DNA of 12,087 nt. Source: DTPS01 sp049591295. Its GTDB lineage: Bacteria > Acidobacteriota > UBA4820 > DSQY01. Positions within the stretch are counted from its first letter, which is position 1. Each line of letters begins with the position of its first letter. Below, piece by piece: positions 1 through 7,103 of the stretch. A model generated the notes under the pieces. That model saw only the letters and a program-made list of their open reading frames with translations, made no database searches and had not been told where the DNA came from. Location of the stretch: the NCBI GenBank assembly GCA_049591295.1, contig JBAWEQ010000068.1, positions 1 to 12,087 of the forward strand. The letters are read 5' to 3'. A program made the position numbers and the translations under genes.

Positions 1-44
1 CCGCCGAGCTGCGCAAGCTCGCCGACGGGCTGATAGAACGGTAG
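1..44 (+). CDS. C-terminal end of an upstream gene (partial)
   Basis: Reading from base 3, the frame encodes AELRKLADGLIER and stops at TAG (42-44). The leucine-rich, amphipathic composition looks like a C-terminal helix of a real protein. The stop lies 48 bp before the preferred start of the next gene, so the two could share a transcript. The product cannot be identified from 13 residues, and the reading frame is inferred only from where it stops and from its plausible composition. Confidence 0.45.
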   Translation, partial: AELRKLADGLIER

Positions 45-91
45 AAAGTGGCATGGCAGACTTCAAGCGGGATAGGACAAGGAGGACGCTC

Positions 92-1525
92 ATGAGAAAG
101 GGATGGTGCGGATCGCTGGGCGCGGCGGCATGGATAGGGTTTCTTCTCTCTTTCGCGGCCCCTTCGGCCGGTTGGGCCCAGGCGGCGGTGCCGGCGCTGG
201 CGCCGCCCCCCTCCGTCGCGGGGATCTGGGAGGGTACGCTGGATGCCGGCGTGCAGAAGCTGCGCGTGCTCTTCCACATCACCCAGGCGCCGAAGGGCGG
301 CCTGTCGGCCACGATGGACAGCCCCGACCAGGGGGCCGCGGGTATTCCCGTGAGCGGCGTCACCTTCGAGAAGGGCAAGCTCCGGTTGGAGGTGGAGGCG
401 GTGGGCGGCCACTATTTCGCCGAGCTGGAGAAGGACGGCACCCTCCAGGGGACCTGGAGCCAGAGCGGCGCGGCCCTCCCGCTGACGCTCCGCCGCGTGG
501 AGAGCGCCCCCGTCCTCGCGCGCCCCCAGGAGCCCAAGCCACCCTTCCCCTATCAGGTGAGAGAGGTCACCTACGCCGGCGGCGCGCCCGGCGTCACCCT
601 GGCGGGCACCCTCACCCTGCCCGAGGGCAAGGGCCCCTTCCCCGCGGTCCTGCTTCTGGCGGGCTCCGGTCCCCTCGACCGCGACGAGGCGCTCTTCGGC
701 CACAAGCCCTTCCTCGTGCTCGCGGACTTTCTCACGCGACATGGCTTGGCCGTCCTGCGCTTCGACAAGCGCGGCGTGGGGCAATCCACGGGGGACCGGG
801 CCACGGCCACGGACGATGACTACACGAAGGACGCCCTGGCGGGGCTGGCCTTTCTCCGGTCTCAGGGGGAGGTCAATCCCAAAGCCGTCGGCCTCATCGG
901 CCACAGCGAGGGCGCCATCGAGGCGGTGAAGGCCGCGGGCCGGTCCACCGACGTGGCCTTCATCGTTCTGCTGGGCGGCCCAGGCCTGCCGGGCGGACAG
1001 ATCCTGGAGGACCAGATCGCGGCCATGGACAAGGCCGCCGGGGCCACGCCCGAGCAGGTGGCGCAGGCCGTCGCCGTGGAGAAGCAGATCCTTTCCGCGG
1101 TCCAGAAGCAGCCAAACGACGCCATGGCCTCCGCCGAGATCCGGACGATCCTGGGCAAGGCCCAGCCCGAACTCAAGGGGCAGGCCCTCGACCATCAGGT
1201 GCAGATGGCGACCTCTCCCTGGTTCCGGCAGTTCATCGGCTATGACCCCAGGCCCGACATCGCGAAGGTGAAGTGCCCCGTCCTCGCCCTCGGCGGCGAG
1301 AAGGACCTGCAGGTCCCCGCCACGGAGAACCTGCTCGCCATCCGCACGGCCCTGCAGAAGGGCGGCAACCAGCGGTACGTGGTGAAGATGCTCCCTGGGC
1401 TCAACCACCTCTTCCAGGAGGCGTCCACGGGGCTGCCCAGCGAGTACGGGCGGATCGAGCAGACCTTCTCGCCCCAGGCGCTGAAGCTCATCGGCGACTG
1501 GATCCTCCAGCAGGCGGGGAAGTGA
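92..1525 (+). CDS. Secreted alpha/beta hydrolase (serine hydrolase/peptidase-like)
   Basis: A 477-residue exported hydrolase. I chose ATG 92 over the in-frame ATG 53 because AAGGAGG (79-85) sits six bases upstream, and because this start puts a clean signal peptide at the N-terminus: a basic MRK, a hydrophobic core, and Ala-Gln-Ala (29-31) as the likely cleavage site. Residues about 42-137 form a beta-rich N-terminal domain (begins VAGIWEGTL) often found ahead of secreted alpha/beta hydrolases. The hydrolase fold starts near 150. AGSGPLDRD (190-198) is the oxyanion-side loop, GHSEG carries the nucleophile Ser272, and the likely acid and base are Asp405 (GGEKD) and His439 (GLNH). The triad looks complete, so the enzyme should be active, probably as a periplasmic or extracellular esterase or peptidase. 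The substrate cannot be read from sequence. The next gene starts one base after the stop, which suggests translational coupling. Confidence 0.9.
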   Translation: MRKGWCGSLGAAAWIGFLLSFAAPSAGWAQAAVPALAPPPSVAGIWEGTLDAGVQKLRVLFHITQAPKGGLSATMDSPDQGAAGIPVSGVTFEKGKLRLEVEAVGGHYFAELEKDGTLQGTWSQSGAALPLTLRRVESAPVLARPQEPKPPFPYQVREVTYAGGAPGVTLAGTLTLPEGKGPFPAVLLLAGSGPLDRDEALFGHKPFLVLADFLTRHGLAVLRFDKRGVGQSTGDRATATDDDYTKDALAGLAFLRSQGEVNPKAVGLIGHSEGAIEAVKAAGRSTDVAFIVLLGGPGLPGGQILEDQIAAMDKAAGATPEQVAQAVAVEKQILSAVQKQPNDAMASAEIRTILGKAQPELKGQALDHQVQMATSPWFRQFIGYDPRPDIAKVKCPVLALGGEKDLQVPATENLLAIRTALQKGGNQRYVVKMLPGLNHLFQEASTGLPSEYGRIEQTFSPQALKLIGDWILQQAGK

Positions 1526-1526
1526 A

Positions 1527-2597
1527 GTGCTGCTCACGCTACTCATCGCCGGCGCTTTCCCGACGGTCGTGATGGTCGCGACCGCCCTCGCGCTCCCCCA
1601 CTGGAGCCACAGGGGCCTCTTCTTCGGAGTGACGGTGGGGGCGGAGTTCGCCCCCACCTCCGAGGGACGGGCCATCCTGCGCGGTTACCGCGGCACCGTG
1701 GCGGCCACGGGCCTCCTCGCTTTGGCCATGGCCGCCGGAGGCGCGCTGAATCTCCCCTGGCTCTCCCTGGCCGCCCCCTTCGTGGCGGCGGCCGGCGTGC
1801 TGGTGGGCTACCTCCGCGCCCACCACGCCGCGCTCGCGCACTCCATCGCCCCGGTGACGGTCCGCGAGGCCTCCCTCCAGGTGCGCCGCGAGGGCCTGCC
1901 GGGGAGCATTTACGGACAAGGCCTGCCCTTCCTCATCCTGGCCTCCGCCAGCCTCTACGCGGCCCACCATTGGGATGAGCTGCCGGCGCGCATCCCCATC
2001 CATTTCGACGCGCAAGGCGCGCCCAACGGCTGGGCGGCCAAAGGCCTCTTCAGCGTTTTCGGCGGAGCGGGATTCACAGCCCTCCTCTGCCTCCTCATGC
2101 TCCTCTTCTCCTACACCCTGCTGAGATGCTCCCGGCCGGGGACGACCGGAGCCTCCAGCGGGACCCTGAGGAGGGTCTTCCTCAAGGGCCTCCTGGCTTG
2201 CGAATTCCTGCTCGCCTTGGTGGGCGCCTGCATCACCGCCATGCCGTTCGTCACCTCCCCGCAGGGTCGCCAGAGAATCACGCTCCTGGTGATCGTGGCG
2301 GCGATGGCCTTCCCCCTCGTCCTCCTCACCTACCTGGGCATCGTCGCGAGCCGGGCCATGGGCCGAGGGGCCACGGTGGAGGCGGGCCGGCCGCCCTCGC
2401 GGGGCGACGGCACGCCCGACTCCTGCTGGAAGAAGGGGATGTTCTACGTGAACCGGGACGATCCCGCCCTTTGGGTTCCCAAGCGCTTCGGCATCGGCTA
2501 CACCCTCAACTTCGGCCACCGGGGCGCGTGGGTCATCCTGGGCATCCTTCTGGCCATCGCCCTGGCGGGGCTGATTCTCCCCTTCCTGGCCTCGTGA
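1527..2597 (+). CDS. DUF1648/DUF5808 polytopic membrane protein
   Basis: A 356-residue integral membrane protein with about eight hydrophobic segments: residues 1-25, two in about 50-90, and others near 130-150, 175-195, 215-235, 250-275 and 333-355. The loop from Asp150, with PIHFDAQGAPNGWAAK, is the signature of DUF1648, found in SdpI-like and other predicted membrane proteins. From about Met305, FYVNRDDPALWVPKRFGIGY followed by TLNFG matches DUF5808. The start is GTG 1527, one base after the TGA of the hydrolase gene, with a purine-rich GGGGAAG upstream, so translation is probably coupled to the hydrolase. In other bacteria DUF1648 proteins often sit beside GntR-type or ArsR-type regulators or act in immunity to secreted toxins. 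Neither partner is visible here, so the role is unknown. The pairing with a secreted hydrolase suggests an envelope function, as inference only. Confidence 0.85.
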   Translation: MLLTLLIAGAFPTVVMVATALALPHWSHRGLFFGVTVGAEFAPTSEGRAILRGYRGTVAATGLLALAMAAGGALNLPWLSLAAPFVAAAGVLVGYLRAHHAALAHSIAPVTVREASLQVRREGLPGSIYGQGLPFLILASASLYAAHHWDELPARIPIHFDAQGAPNGWAAKGLFSVFGGAGFTALLCLLMLLFSYTLLRCSRPGTTGASSGTLRRVFLKGLLACEFLLALVGACITAMPFVTSPQGRQRITLLVIVAAMAFPLVLLTYLGIVASRAMGRGATVEAGRPPSRGDGTPDSCWKKGMFYVNRDDPALWVPKRFGIGYTLNFGHRGAWVILGILLAIALAGLILPFLAS

Positions 2598-2615
2598 GGA
2601 GGCCGCACGCTCGCG

Positions 2616-2644
2616 TTGACCGGAGGAGCGGAACACTCTACGAT
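2616..2644 (+). promoter_or_regulatory. Sigma70-type promoter for the HD-GYP gene
   Basis: TTGACC (2616-2621) and TACGAT (2639-2644) are separated by exactly 17 bases, matching the sigma70 consensus at five of six and four of six positions. Transcription would begin near 2651 and give a leader of about 120 nt before the preferred start at 2772. The -35 box contains an in-frame TTG that could be mistaken for a start codon. Confidence 0.5.
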
Positions 2645-2771
2645 GAGAACCCATGCAAGCCTCCGGGCCCGCATGGGCTCGCCGGAATCGGTCCATTCCC
2701 GTCCAGGACGCGCCGGCGGCGGGCAGCGGATCCCCTGCCGGGTGGGGCAAGGGCCATTTCAAGGTAAGGGC

Positions 2772-4274
2772 ATGCACCACGAGAAGGACCAAGGACCGGA
2801 GCAGGAGCGACACGGCCCCGCCTACGAACTCGCGGCACTGAGGGCGGTGGCGGCGGCGTGCGTGGAGGAGACGCAGGAGGACAGGCTCATCGAGAGGGTC
2901 ACGGAGATCATCTGCCGCGCCTTCTCCATCACGAACTTCGGCGTCGTCCTGTACGATGGCCGCAGCGGCCTGCTGCGCGACCACCCGTCCGCCCGGCGGA
3001 GGGAGGGGAGCGCCGCCCTGGAGCTGGCCCTCGGCGAGGGGATCGTGGGCACCGTGGCAGCCACGGGCAAGCCCATGCGGGTCCCGGACGTGAGCCGGGA
3101 GCCCGCCTACCGCATGGGGGATTCGGAGACCCGCTCCGAGCTGACGGTGCCCCTCAGGGTCGGCGACCAGGTCATCGGCGTCATCAACAGCGAGAGCACG
3201 GCCCTGGACGCCTTCACGCAGGACGACGAGCACCTGCTCATGGCCCTGGCCGGGCAGGTCGCGCCAACGCTGGCGCGCCTTCGGACCATGGAGGCCATCC
3301 GGGACAGCGAGGAGAAGTACCGCGCCCTCTACGAGGACAACCCCTCCACCTACCTCACCATCGACGCCCGCGGCATGATCCTCTCCGTGAACGAGTTCGG
3401 GGCCCTGCAGCTCGGCTATTCGGCACAGGAGCTCGTGGGCCAGCCCGTGGAGAGCATCTTCCATCCGGACGAGCGGGCGGAGGCCCTCGGACGCCTGACC
3501 CAGAGGCTTGCGGGCCCCGGCAAGGTGGCCCACTGGGAGCGCCGGCAGGTCCGGAAGGACGGCCAGGTGCGATGGGTGAAGGAGTCGGCCCGGTCGGTCC
3601 GGGGCAGCACCGGAGAGCCGGTGGTCCTCGCCGTCTGCGAAGACATCACCGAGCGCCGGCGCGCGGAAGAGCAGGCCCGGGAAAGCGTGCGTAAGCTGGA
3701 GAGGCTCCTGGACGAGACCGTCCAGACGCTCGCCGCCGTGGTCGAGGTGAAGGATCCCTACACCAGCGGCCACCAGCGCCGCGTCGTGAGGATCGCGGCA
3801 GCCGTTGCGGAGGAAATGGGCCTCCCTATCGAGCGCGCCAAGAGCCTGCGCGTGGCAGGTCTCCTGCACGACATCGGCAAGATCCAGGTGCCGGCCGAGA
3901 TCCTCGCCAAGCCGGGAAGCCTGAGCGAGGCCGAGAAGAGCATCATCCGGACCCACAGCGAGGTGGGCTACCGCCTCCTCAAGGGCATCTCCTTCGAATG
4001 GCCCGTGGCGGAGATCGTCCTGCAGCACCACGAGCGCATGGACGGCTCGGGTTACCCGGGCGGATTAATGGGCGAGCAGATCCTGCTGGAGGCCCGAATC
4101 CTGGGGGTCGCCGACGTGGTGGAGGCCATCTCCAGCCACCGACCCTACCGGCCGGCCTTCGGACTCGATTACGCCCTCGGCGAGATCGAGTCCCTCGCCG
4201 GCACCGTTTACGACCCCGACGTCGTCAGGGCCTGCCTCACGCTCTTTCGGAAAAAGGGCTTCTCGATCGACTAG
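2772..4274 (+). CDS. GAF-PAS-HD-GYP protein, probable c-di-GMP phosphodiesterase
   Basis: A 500-residue cytoplasmic signalling protein with no membrane segment. Residues about 11-165 form a GAF domain, about 173-297 a PAS domain with a PAC-like end (EDITERRRAEEQ), then a short coiled-coil linker, and about 320-500 an HD-GYP domain. The HD-GYP metal and catalytic motifs are all present: HDIGK (366-370), His395, HHE (419-421), GYP (427-429) and RILGVADVVEA. It should therefore hydrolyse c-di-GMP to pGpG or GMP under control of ligands or light/redox signals sensed by GAF and PAS. The reading frame is open upstream to TTG 2616, but the added residues match no domain and overlap a promoter. ATG 2772 has AAGG seven bases upstream and leads straight into the GAF helix, so I prefer it. 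ATG 2643 is possible but badly spaced from GGAGG. No GGDEF partner lies in the window. Confidence 0.92.
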   Translation: MHHEKDQGPEQERHGPAYELAALRAVAAACVEETQEDRLIERVTEIICRAFSITNFGVVLYDGRSGLLRDHPSARRREGSAALELALGEGIVGTVAATGKPMRVPDVSREPAYRMGDSETRSELTVPLRVGDQVIGVINSESTALDAFTQDDEHLLMALAGQVAPTLARLRTMEAIRDSEEKYRALYEDNPSTYLTIDARGMILSVNEFGALQLGYSAQELVGQPVESIFHPDERAEALGRLTQRLAGPGKVAHWERRQVRKDGQVRWVKESARSVRGSTGEPVVLAVCEDITERRRAEEQARESVRKLERLLDETVQTLAAVVEVKDPYTSGHQRRVVRIAAAVAEEMGLPIERAKSLRVAGLLHDIGKIQVPAEILAKPGSLSEAEKSIIRTHSEVGYRLLKGISFEWPVAEIVLQHHERMDGSGYPGGLMGEQILLEARILGVADVVEAISSHRPYRPAFGLDYALGEIESLAGTVYDPDVVRACLTLFRKKGFSID

Positions 4275-4297
4275 CCGGAACGCCTTCGGCCCCCGGC
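4274..4297 (+). terminator. Weak nested hairpin after the HD-GYP gene
   Basis: GCCGG (4274-4278) pairs with CCGGC (4293-4297), and between them GCC-TTC-GGC (4282-4290) forms a short inner stem. The structure begins on the stop codon but has no T-run, so termination would be weak or Rho-assisted. This is only suggestive. Confidence 0.25.
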
Positions 4298-4456
4298 GGC
4301 CCCGTCGCCTCCCCTCTCTCCGCGCCGCGCCTTCGTGATAGATTAAGGGCCGAAGGAATGGGGTTGCTCCAGTTACCATTCGGGATGGGCGCCAGCGACC
4401 GTCCGCCGCGAGGGCGCCTCAGGGAACGGAGGGCGGACAAGGAAATGGGTGGAGAG

Positions 4457-5026
4457 ATGACTCGAACGAAACGGATCGCCGTAGCCGTGGCCTTCGGAGT
4501 GTTGCTGCTCCCGGTGCTGAGCTGGATGGCCCAGGGAGCGGGGAACAATCCCCTCAAGAACGCCCACGTGGGCGACTGGGTGGAGTTCGTCACGCATACC
4601 GGGGCCATGGGCCAACAGATGGAGATGAAGACCAAGCAGACCGTCGTGGCCAAGGACGCGACCTCCGTCACGCTGCGGACGGAAACCACCATGATGGGCC
4701 ACACGATGCCCCCTCAGGACGTGAAGATAGCGCTGAACAAGCCCTACGAGCCTTACGCTACGGGCCTCACGGACGCCAAGGTCACGCCCCTCGGGGAGGG
4801 GAACGAGACCCTCAAGGTGGGCGGCAAATCCTACGCCTGCCACTGGATGAAGGTCAAGGTCACGGCGACCAAGCCCCAGCCCATGGAGGGCACCACCAAG
4901 GTCTGGACCTGCCCGGACGTACCGGTGACCGGAGTGGTGAAGATGGAGACCGAGTCCACCATGACCGTGGGCGGCAAATCCATGCCCACAACGATGACGA
5001 TGGAGCTGACCGGCTCGGGGAGGTAA
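4457..5026 (+). CDS. Small secreted protein of unknown function
   Basis: A 189-residue protein that I do not recognise as a named family. ATG 4457 gives a textbook signal peptide (MTRTKR, a hydrophobic stretch to about residue 23, likely cleavage near AQGA at 25-28). ATG 4445, four codons upstream, is the alternative; GGAG lies between the two. The mature part opens with NPLKNAHVGDWVEF and is rich in beta-strand-like alternation, threonine (TTMM, TTMTME) and methionine. It has two cysteines (128 and 152) that could form one disulphide outside the cytoplasm. VGGKS occurs twice (121-125 and 171-175), hinting at two related strand-turn units. There is no lipobox, so the protein is probably periplasmic or released. 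The reading frame is open far upstream into the HD-GYP gene, but that part is an out-of-frame overlap with a known domain and is not coding. Confidence 0.75.
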   Translation: MTRTKRIAVAVAFGVLLLPVLSWMAQGAGNNPLKNAHVGDWVEFVTHTGAMGQQMEMKTKQTVVAKDATSVTLRTETTMMGHTMPPQDVKIALNKPYEPYATGLTDAKVTPLGEGNETLKVGGKSYACHWMKVKVTATKPQPMEGTTKVWTCPDVPVTGVVKMETESTMTVGGKSMPTTMTMELTGSGR

Positions 5027-5057
5027 GGACCCGCGCAGGAAAAGGTGAACGGAATTC

Positions 5058-5210
5058 GCGCCCAGATTCGTGTGAGATTGGCGAGATTGGAGGGAGCAAA
5101 ACCGCAGGCGTAGTTGAAGACTACGTTGAGGATTTTGCGATCGAGAATCGCGTCAAGGTCGCGCGAAGATGGGAAGCGAAAACGTTAAGTTATTTCTGCG
5201 CTGGTCCTAA
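5058..5210. repeat. Structured, low-GC intergenic element (candidate dispersed repeat)
   Basis: This stretch is clearly richer in A/T than the surrounding genes and is packed with symmetry. GAGATTG is repeated in tandem (5074-5080, 5083-5089). A long stem follows: GATT (5085-5088) with AATC (5146-5149), GCAAAACC (5096-5103) with GG-A-TTTTGC (5130-5138, one bulged A), and an apical CGTAGT (5109-5114) with ACTACG (5120-5125) around the loop TGAAG. A competing hairpin, GCGAT/ATCGC (5137-5141, 5147-5151), shares bases with the long stem. The edges are weakly complementary (CGCCCAGA near 5060, TCTGCGCT near 5197). It has no convincing reading frame. Its position between convergent genes fits a REP-like element or a small structured RNA. 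The class is inference. Confidence 0.5.
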
Positions 5211-5238
5211 GACCCTCCCGCAAAGGGTTGCTGGATCC

Positions 5239-5267
5239 CAAAGGGGCCGCCCCGCGCGGCCCCTTTG
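5239..5267. terminator. Bidirectional terminator-like hairpin between convergent genes
   Basis: CAAAGGGGCCG (5239-5249) pairs perfectly with CGGCCCCTTTG (5257-5267) around a seven-base loop, an 11-bp stem. It lies 213 bp past the secreted-protein stop and about 33 bp past the stop of the minus-strand metallophosphoesterase gene. The T-run is only three bases inside the stem on either strand, so efficiency is uncertain. Symmetry and placement favour a shared terminator. Confidence 0.55.
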
Positions 5268-5299
5268 CCGTGAGGGGCCAGCGGCGCGGCCGGGGGCCC

Positions 5300-6403
5300 T
5301 CAGCTTCCGGACTTCAACGTGATCCGCAGGATCTCGCCCGGGGGCCAGAGGCGCATTTTGGGGCCCCACGTGCCGGCGCCGCGGGTGACGTAGACCGTCA
5401 TGCCATTCACGACGTACCGCCCTTCAAAGAGAGGGTAGGAGAGGCGGACCAGGTAACCGAAGGGCCAAATCTGACCGCCATGGGTGTGGGCGCTGAGCAA
5501 GAGACCCGCGCCGGCGGCGGCGGCGGCCTCGGCGCCCCACGGCGTGTGCGAGAGGAAGAGGGTGGCCCCCGGCGGCCGCCCGGCCAGGGCCTTGCCCACG
5601 AACTCTGCCAGCGGGCCCAGGCGCCTCCGGACCGTGAGATCGTCCACCCCCGCTAGAATGAGGCCCGGTCTCACCTCGGCCCAGCGGTCGTGAAGTACCG
5701 TGGCGCCGGCCTCCTCCAGGCAGCGGGTGGCTCCGGACCCCCGGCCGTAATGCTCGTGGTTGCCGGTGACGGCCCATACGCCCATGGGGGCCGAAAAGCG
5801 CCGGAGCACCGGCGTGAAGTCGGAGGGCGGTCGGCCGTGCCCTTCGACGATGTCGCCGAGGAGGAGAATCAGGTCGGGGTGCAGGGCCTCCACCTGGCTC
5901 ACGCGCGCCGCCAGCCACCGGGGGCCGGTCAGCGTGCCCAGGTGCAGGTCGGAGAGGGCGACCACCACGGTGCCGTCCAGCTTGGCGGGCAGCCCCGGCA
6001 GGCGCACCTGCAGGTTTGTCACGACGGGCGGGCGCACCCCCTGGACCACGGCCACTATCGACAGCAGGAGGCCGGCCACCAGCGCCCAACCCCTCAGCAT
6101 GGGGGCCAGACGCCGCAGAATCAGGCCGAAGAGGGTCACCACCTCCACCGCCAGCAGGCAGAGGGTCGTCAGGAAGAGAGAGGCCAGGTAGTCCATGCCG
6201 AAGAGCTCGAAGGCGGCGCCCAGCGGCCCGCCGGAGCCCCGGCCGTAGAGGACGCCGAAGAGCGATAGGGCCCAGAGGCCTGCTCCCGCGGCCACGAGCC
6301 ACCGCCGCGGCACGCGCCGCGTCAGGGCCGGCACCGAAAAGGCCCGCCCGAGGACGTAGAGGTTCATGACGGTCAGTGCGGTCAGCAGCATGATGCCAAA
6401 CAT
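5300..6403 (-). CDS. Membrane-anchored metallophosphoesterase (YkuE/YaeI-like, COG1408 type)
   Basis: A 367-residue protein with about four N-terminal transmembrane segments (residues about 1-22, 33-52, 70-97, 105-125), followed by a calcineurin-like phosphoesterase domain. Every metal-site motif is present: Asp152-Leu-His154 (SDLHLG), Gly183-Asp184 (LLGDIVEG), GNHE (214-217), His286 (LSHTPW) and AHTHGGQ with His306 and His308. A dinuclear metal phosphodiesterase or pyrophosphatase activity at the membrane is expected. Relatives have been linked to envelope lipid or UDP-sugar substrates, but the substrate cannot be fixed here. I chose ATG 6403 because GGAGG sits five bases upstream. Thirteen extra in-frame codons upstream would run through the hairpin described separately. 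The gene is the last of three minus-strand genes, 139 bp after the acetyltransferase gene. Confidence 0.9.
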   Translation of the reverse strand: MFGIMLLTALTVMNLYVLGRAFSVPALTRRVPRRWLVAAGAGLWALSLFGVLYGRGSGGPLGAAFELFGMDYLASLFLTTLCLLAVEVVTLFGLILRRLAPMLRGWALVAGLLLSIVAVVQGVRPPVVTNLQVRLPGLPAKLDGTVVVALSDLHLGTLTGPRWLAARVSQVEALHPDLILLLGDIVEGHGRPPSDFTPVLRRFSAPMGVWAVTGNHEHYGRGSGATRCLEEAGATVLHDRWAEVRPGLILAGVDDLTVRRRLGPLAEFVGKALAGRPPGATLFLSHTPWGAEAAAAAGAGLLLSAHTHGGQIWPFGYLVRLSYPLFEGRYVVNGMTVYVTRGAGTWGPKMRLWPPGEILRITLKSGS

Positions 6404-6413
6404 GTCGTCCTCC

Positions 6414-6443
6414 AGTGCGGCGGCTCGGCTTCCCCGCCGCACT
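6414..6443 (-). promoter_or_regulatory. Perfect 10-bp leader hairpin touching the metallophosphoesterase RBS
   Basis: In minus-strand sense, AGTGCGGCGG and CCGCCGCACT are perfect complements around a 10-base loop, and the last base of the stem abuts the GGAGG Shine-Dalgarno (6409-6413). The stem is very GC-rich and has no following T-run, so it is not a standard terminator. It may tune ribosome access, stabilise the mRNA 5' end, or be a protein-binding palindrome. The pairing is certain; the function is inferred. Confidence 0.5.
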
Positions 6444-6542
6444 TGATGGCATTCGATGGACCCCTGCTACGGTCAGGCGGGGCCGATCCCCAAAGCTGTG
6501 ATCTGGGCCGATGGGGGCGGGAGGCGCGGGAAGGCCGGCATC

Positions 6543-7103
6543 TCACACCTCCGACGGCCCGCGGGGCCCCCACTCTTCATCGAGCATGGCGTAGATGACG
6601 TCATCGGCCCAGGCCCCCTTGAACCAGAGGTTTTTCCGGAAGTGGGCCTCCCTGCGCATGCCTGCGCGCTCCATGAGGCGGATGGATGGCAGATTGGCAG
6701 GGTCCACGCTCCCGTAGACCCGGTGCTTGCCAAGGGGCCCGAAGGCGTAGGTCAGGAGCGCGCCCAAGGCCTCCATCGCGTAGCCGCGGCCCTGGAAGGC
6801 CGGGGCGAGGGTGATCCCCACCTCCATCTCGTGGTCCCGGCCCTCCGGCACGTGGAGGCCGCAATCGCCGACCAGCTGCCCCCCGTCGGTCAAGGTGATT
6901 CCGAGTTGGAACCACCGGCCTGGTTCGCCCGGCTCGATGTCCTCCAGACCCTCTATGAAACGCGCCACCTCGGCCTCGTCCCGCGGCTCCCAGGCCTGGA
7001 ATCGGGTGACCCCGGGCAGGGAGCGGTAGGCGAAGAGGCGGGCGGCGTCGGCGCGTTCGAGGCGCCGGAGGCGAAGGCGGTCGGTGGTGAGCTCGCGGAA
7101 CAT
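6543..7103 (-). CDS. GNAT N-acetyltransferase, RimJ/RimL type
   Basis: A 186-residue cytoplasmic acetyltransferase. The opening LTTDRLRLRRLERADAARLF is the classic beginning of the RimJ/RimL (Acetyltransf_3) group. Strand beta-4 runs into the acetyl-CoA pyrophosphate loop as VGITLAPAFQGRGYAMEAL, with the Q-x-x-G-x-A signature as QGRGYA (104-109). The late NLPSIRLMERAGM segment is the typical motif B helix, and the C-terminal GAWADDVIYAMLDEEW is the usual end. Length is normal for the family. Related enzymes acetylate ribosomal protein N-termini, antibiotics or small amines; the acceptor cannot be predicted. ATG 7103 has GGAGG six bases upstream. The gene lies 115 bp downstream of the MFS gene on the same strand and could be co-transcribed with it. 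Confidence 0.93.
   Translation of the reverse strand: MFRELTTDRLRLRRLERADAARLFAYRSLPGVTRFQAWEPRDEAEVARFIEGLEDIEPGEPGRWFQLGITLTDGGQLVGDCGLHVPEGRDHEMEVGITLAPAFQGRGYAMEALGALLTYAFGPLGKHRVYGSVDPANLPSIRLMERAGMRREAHFRKNLWFKGAWADDVIYAMLDEEWGPRGPSEV

Noticed and set aside
2111..2329. Small minus-strand frame within the membrane protein gene
   Set aside because: No ribosome binding site and no recognisable product; explained by codon bias of the gene on the other strand.
1539..4031. Very long open frame on the minus strand (about 830 codons) opposite the membrane protein and HD-GYP genes
   Set aside because: It lies antisense to two genes with clear domains, its translation is His/Gly/Arg/Glu-rich without recognisable motifs, and it spans an intergenic gap. 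Such shadows are expected in GC-rich DNA.
3998..4456. Upstream in-frame extension of the small secreted protein, overlapping the HD-GYP gene
   Set aside because: It would bury the signal peptide internally and overlaps HD-GYP coding sequence in another frame; the added residues are Arg/Gly/Pro-rich out-of-frame translation.
5074..5089. The GAGATTG tandem pair as the start of a CRISPR or longer tandem array
   Set aside because: Only two units 9 bp apart are present, with no further copies and no spacer-like organisation; it is treated as part of the intergenic element.
5690..6268. Plus-strand open frame opposite the metallophosphoesterase gene
   Set aside because: All metallophosphoesterase motifs read on the minus strand; the plus frame yields Gly/Gln/His-rich sequence with no domain.
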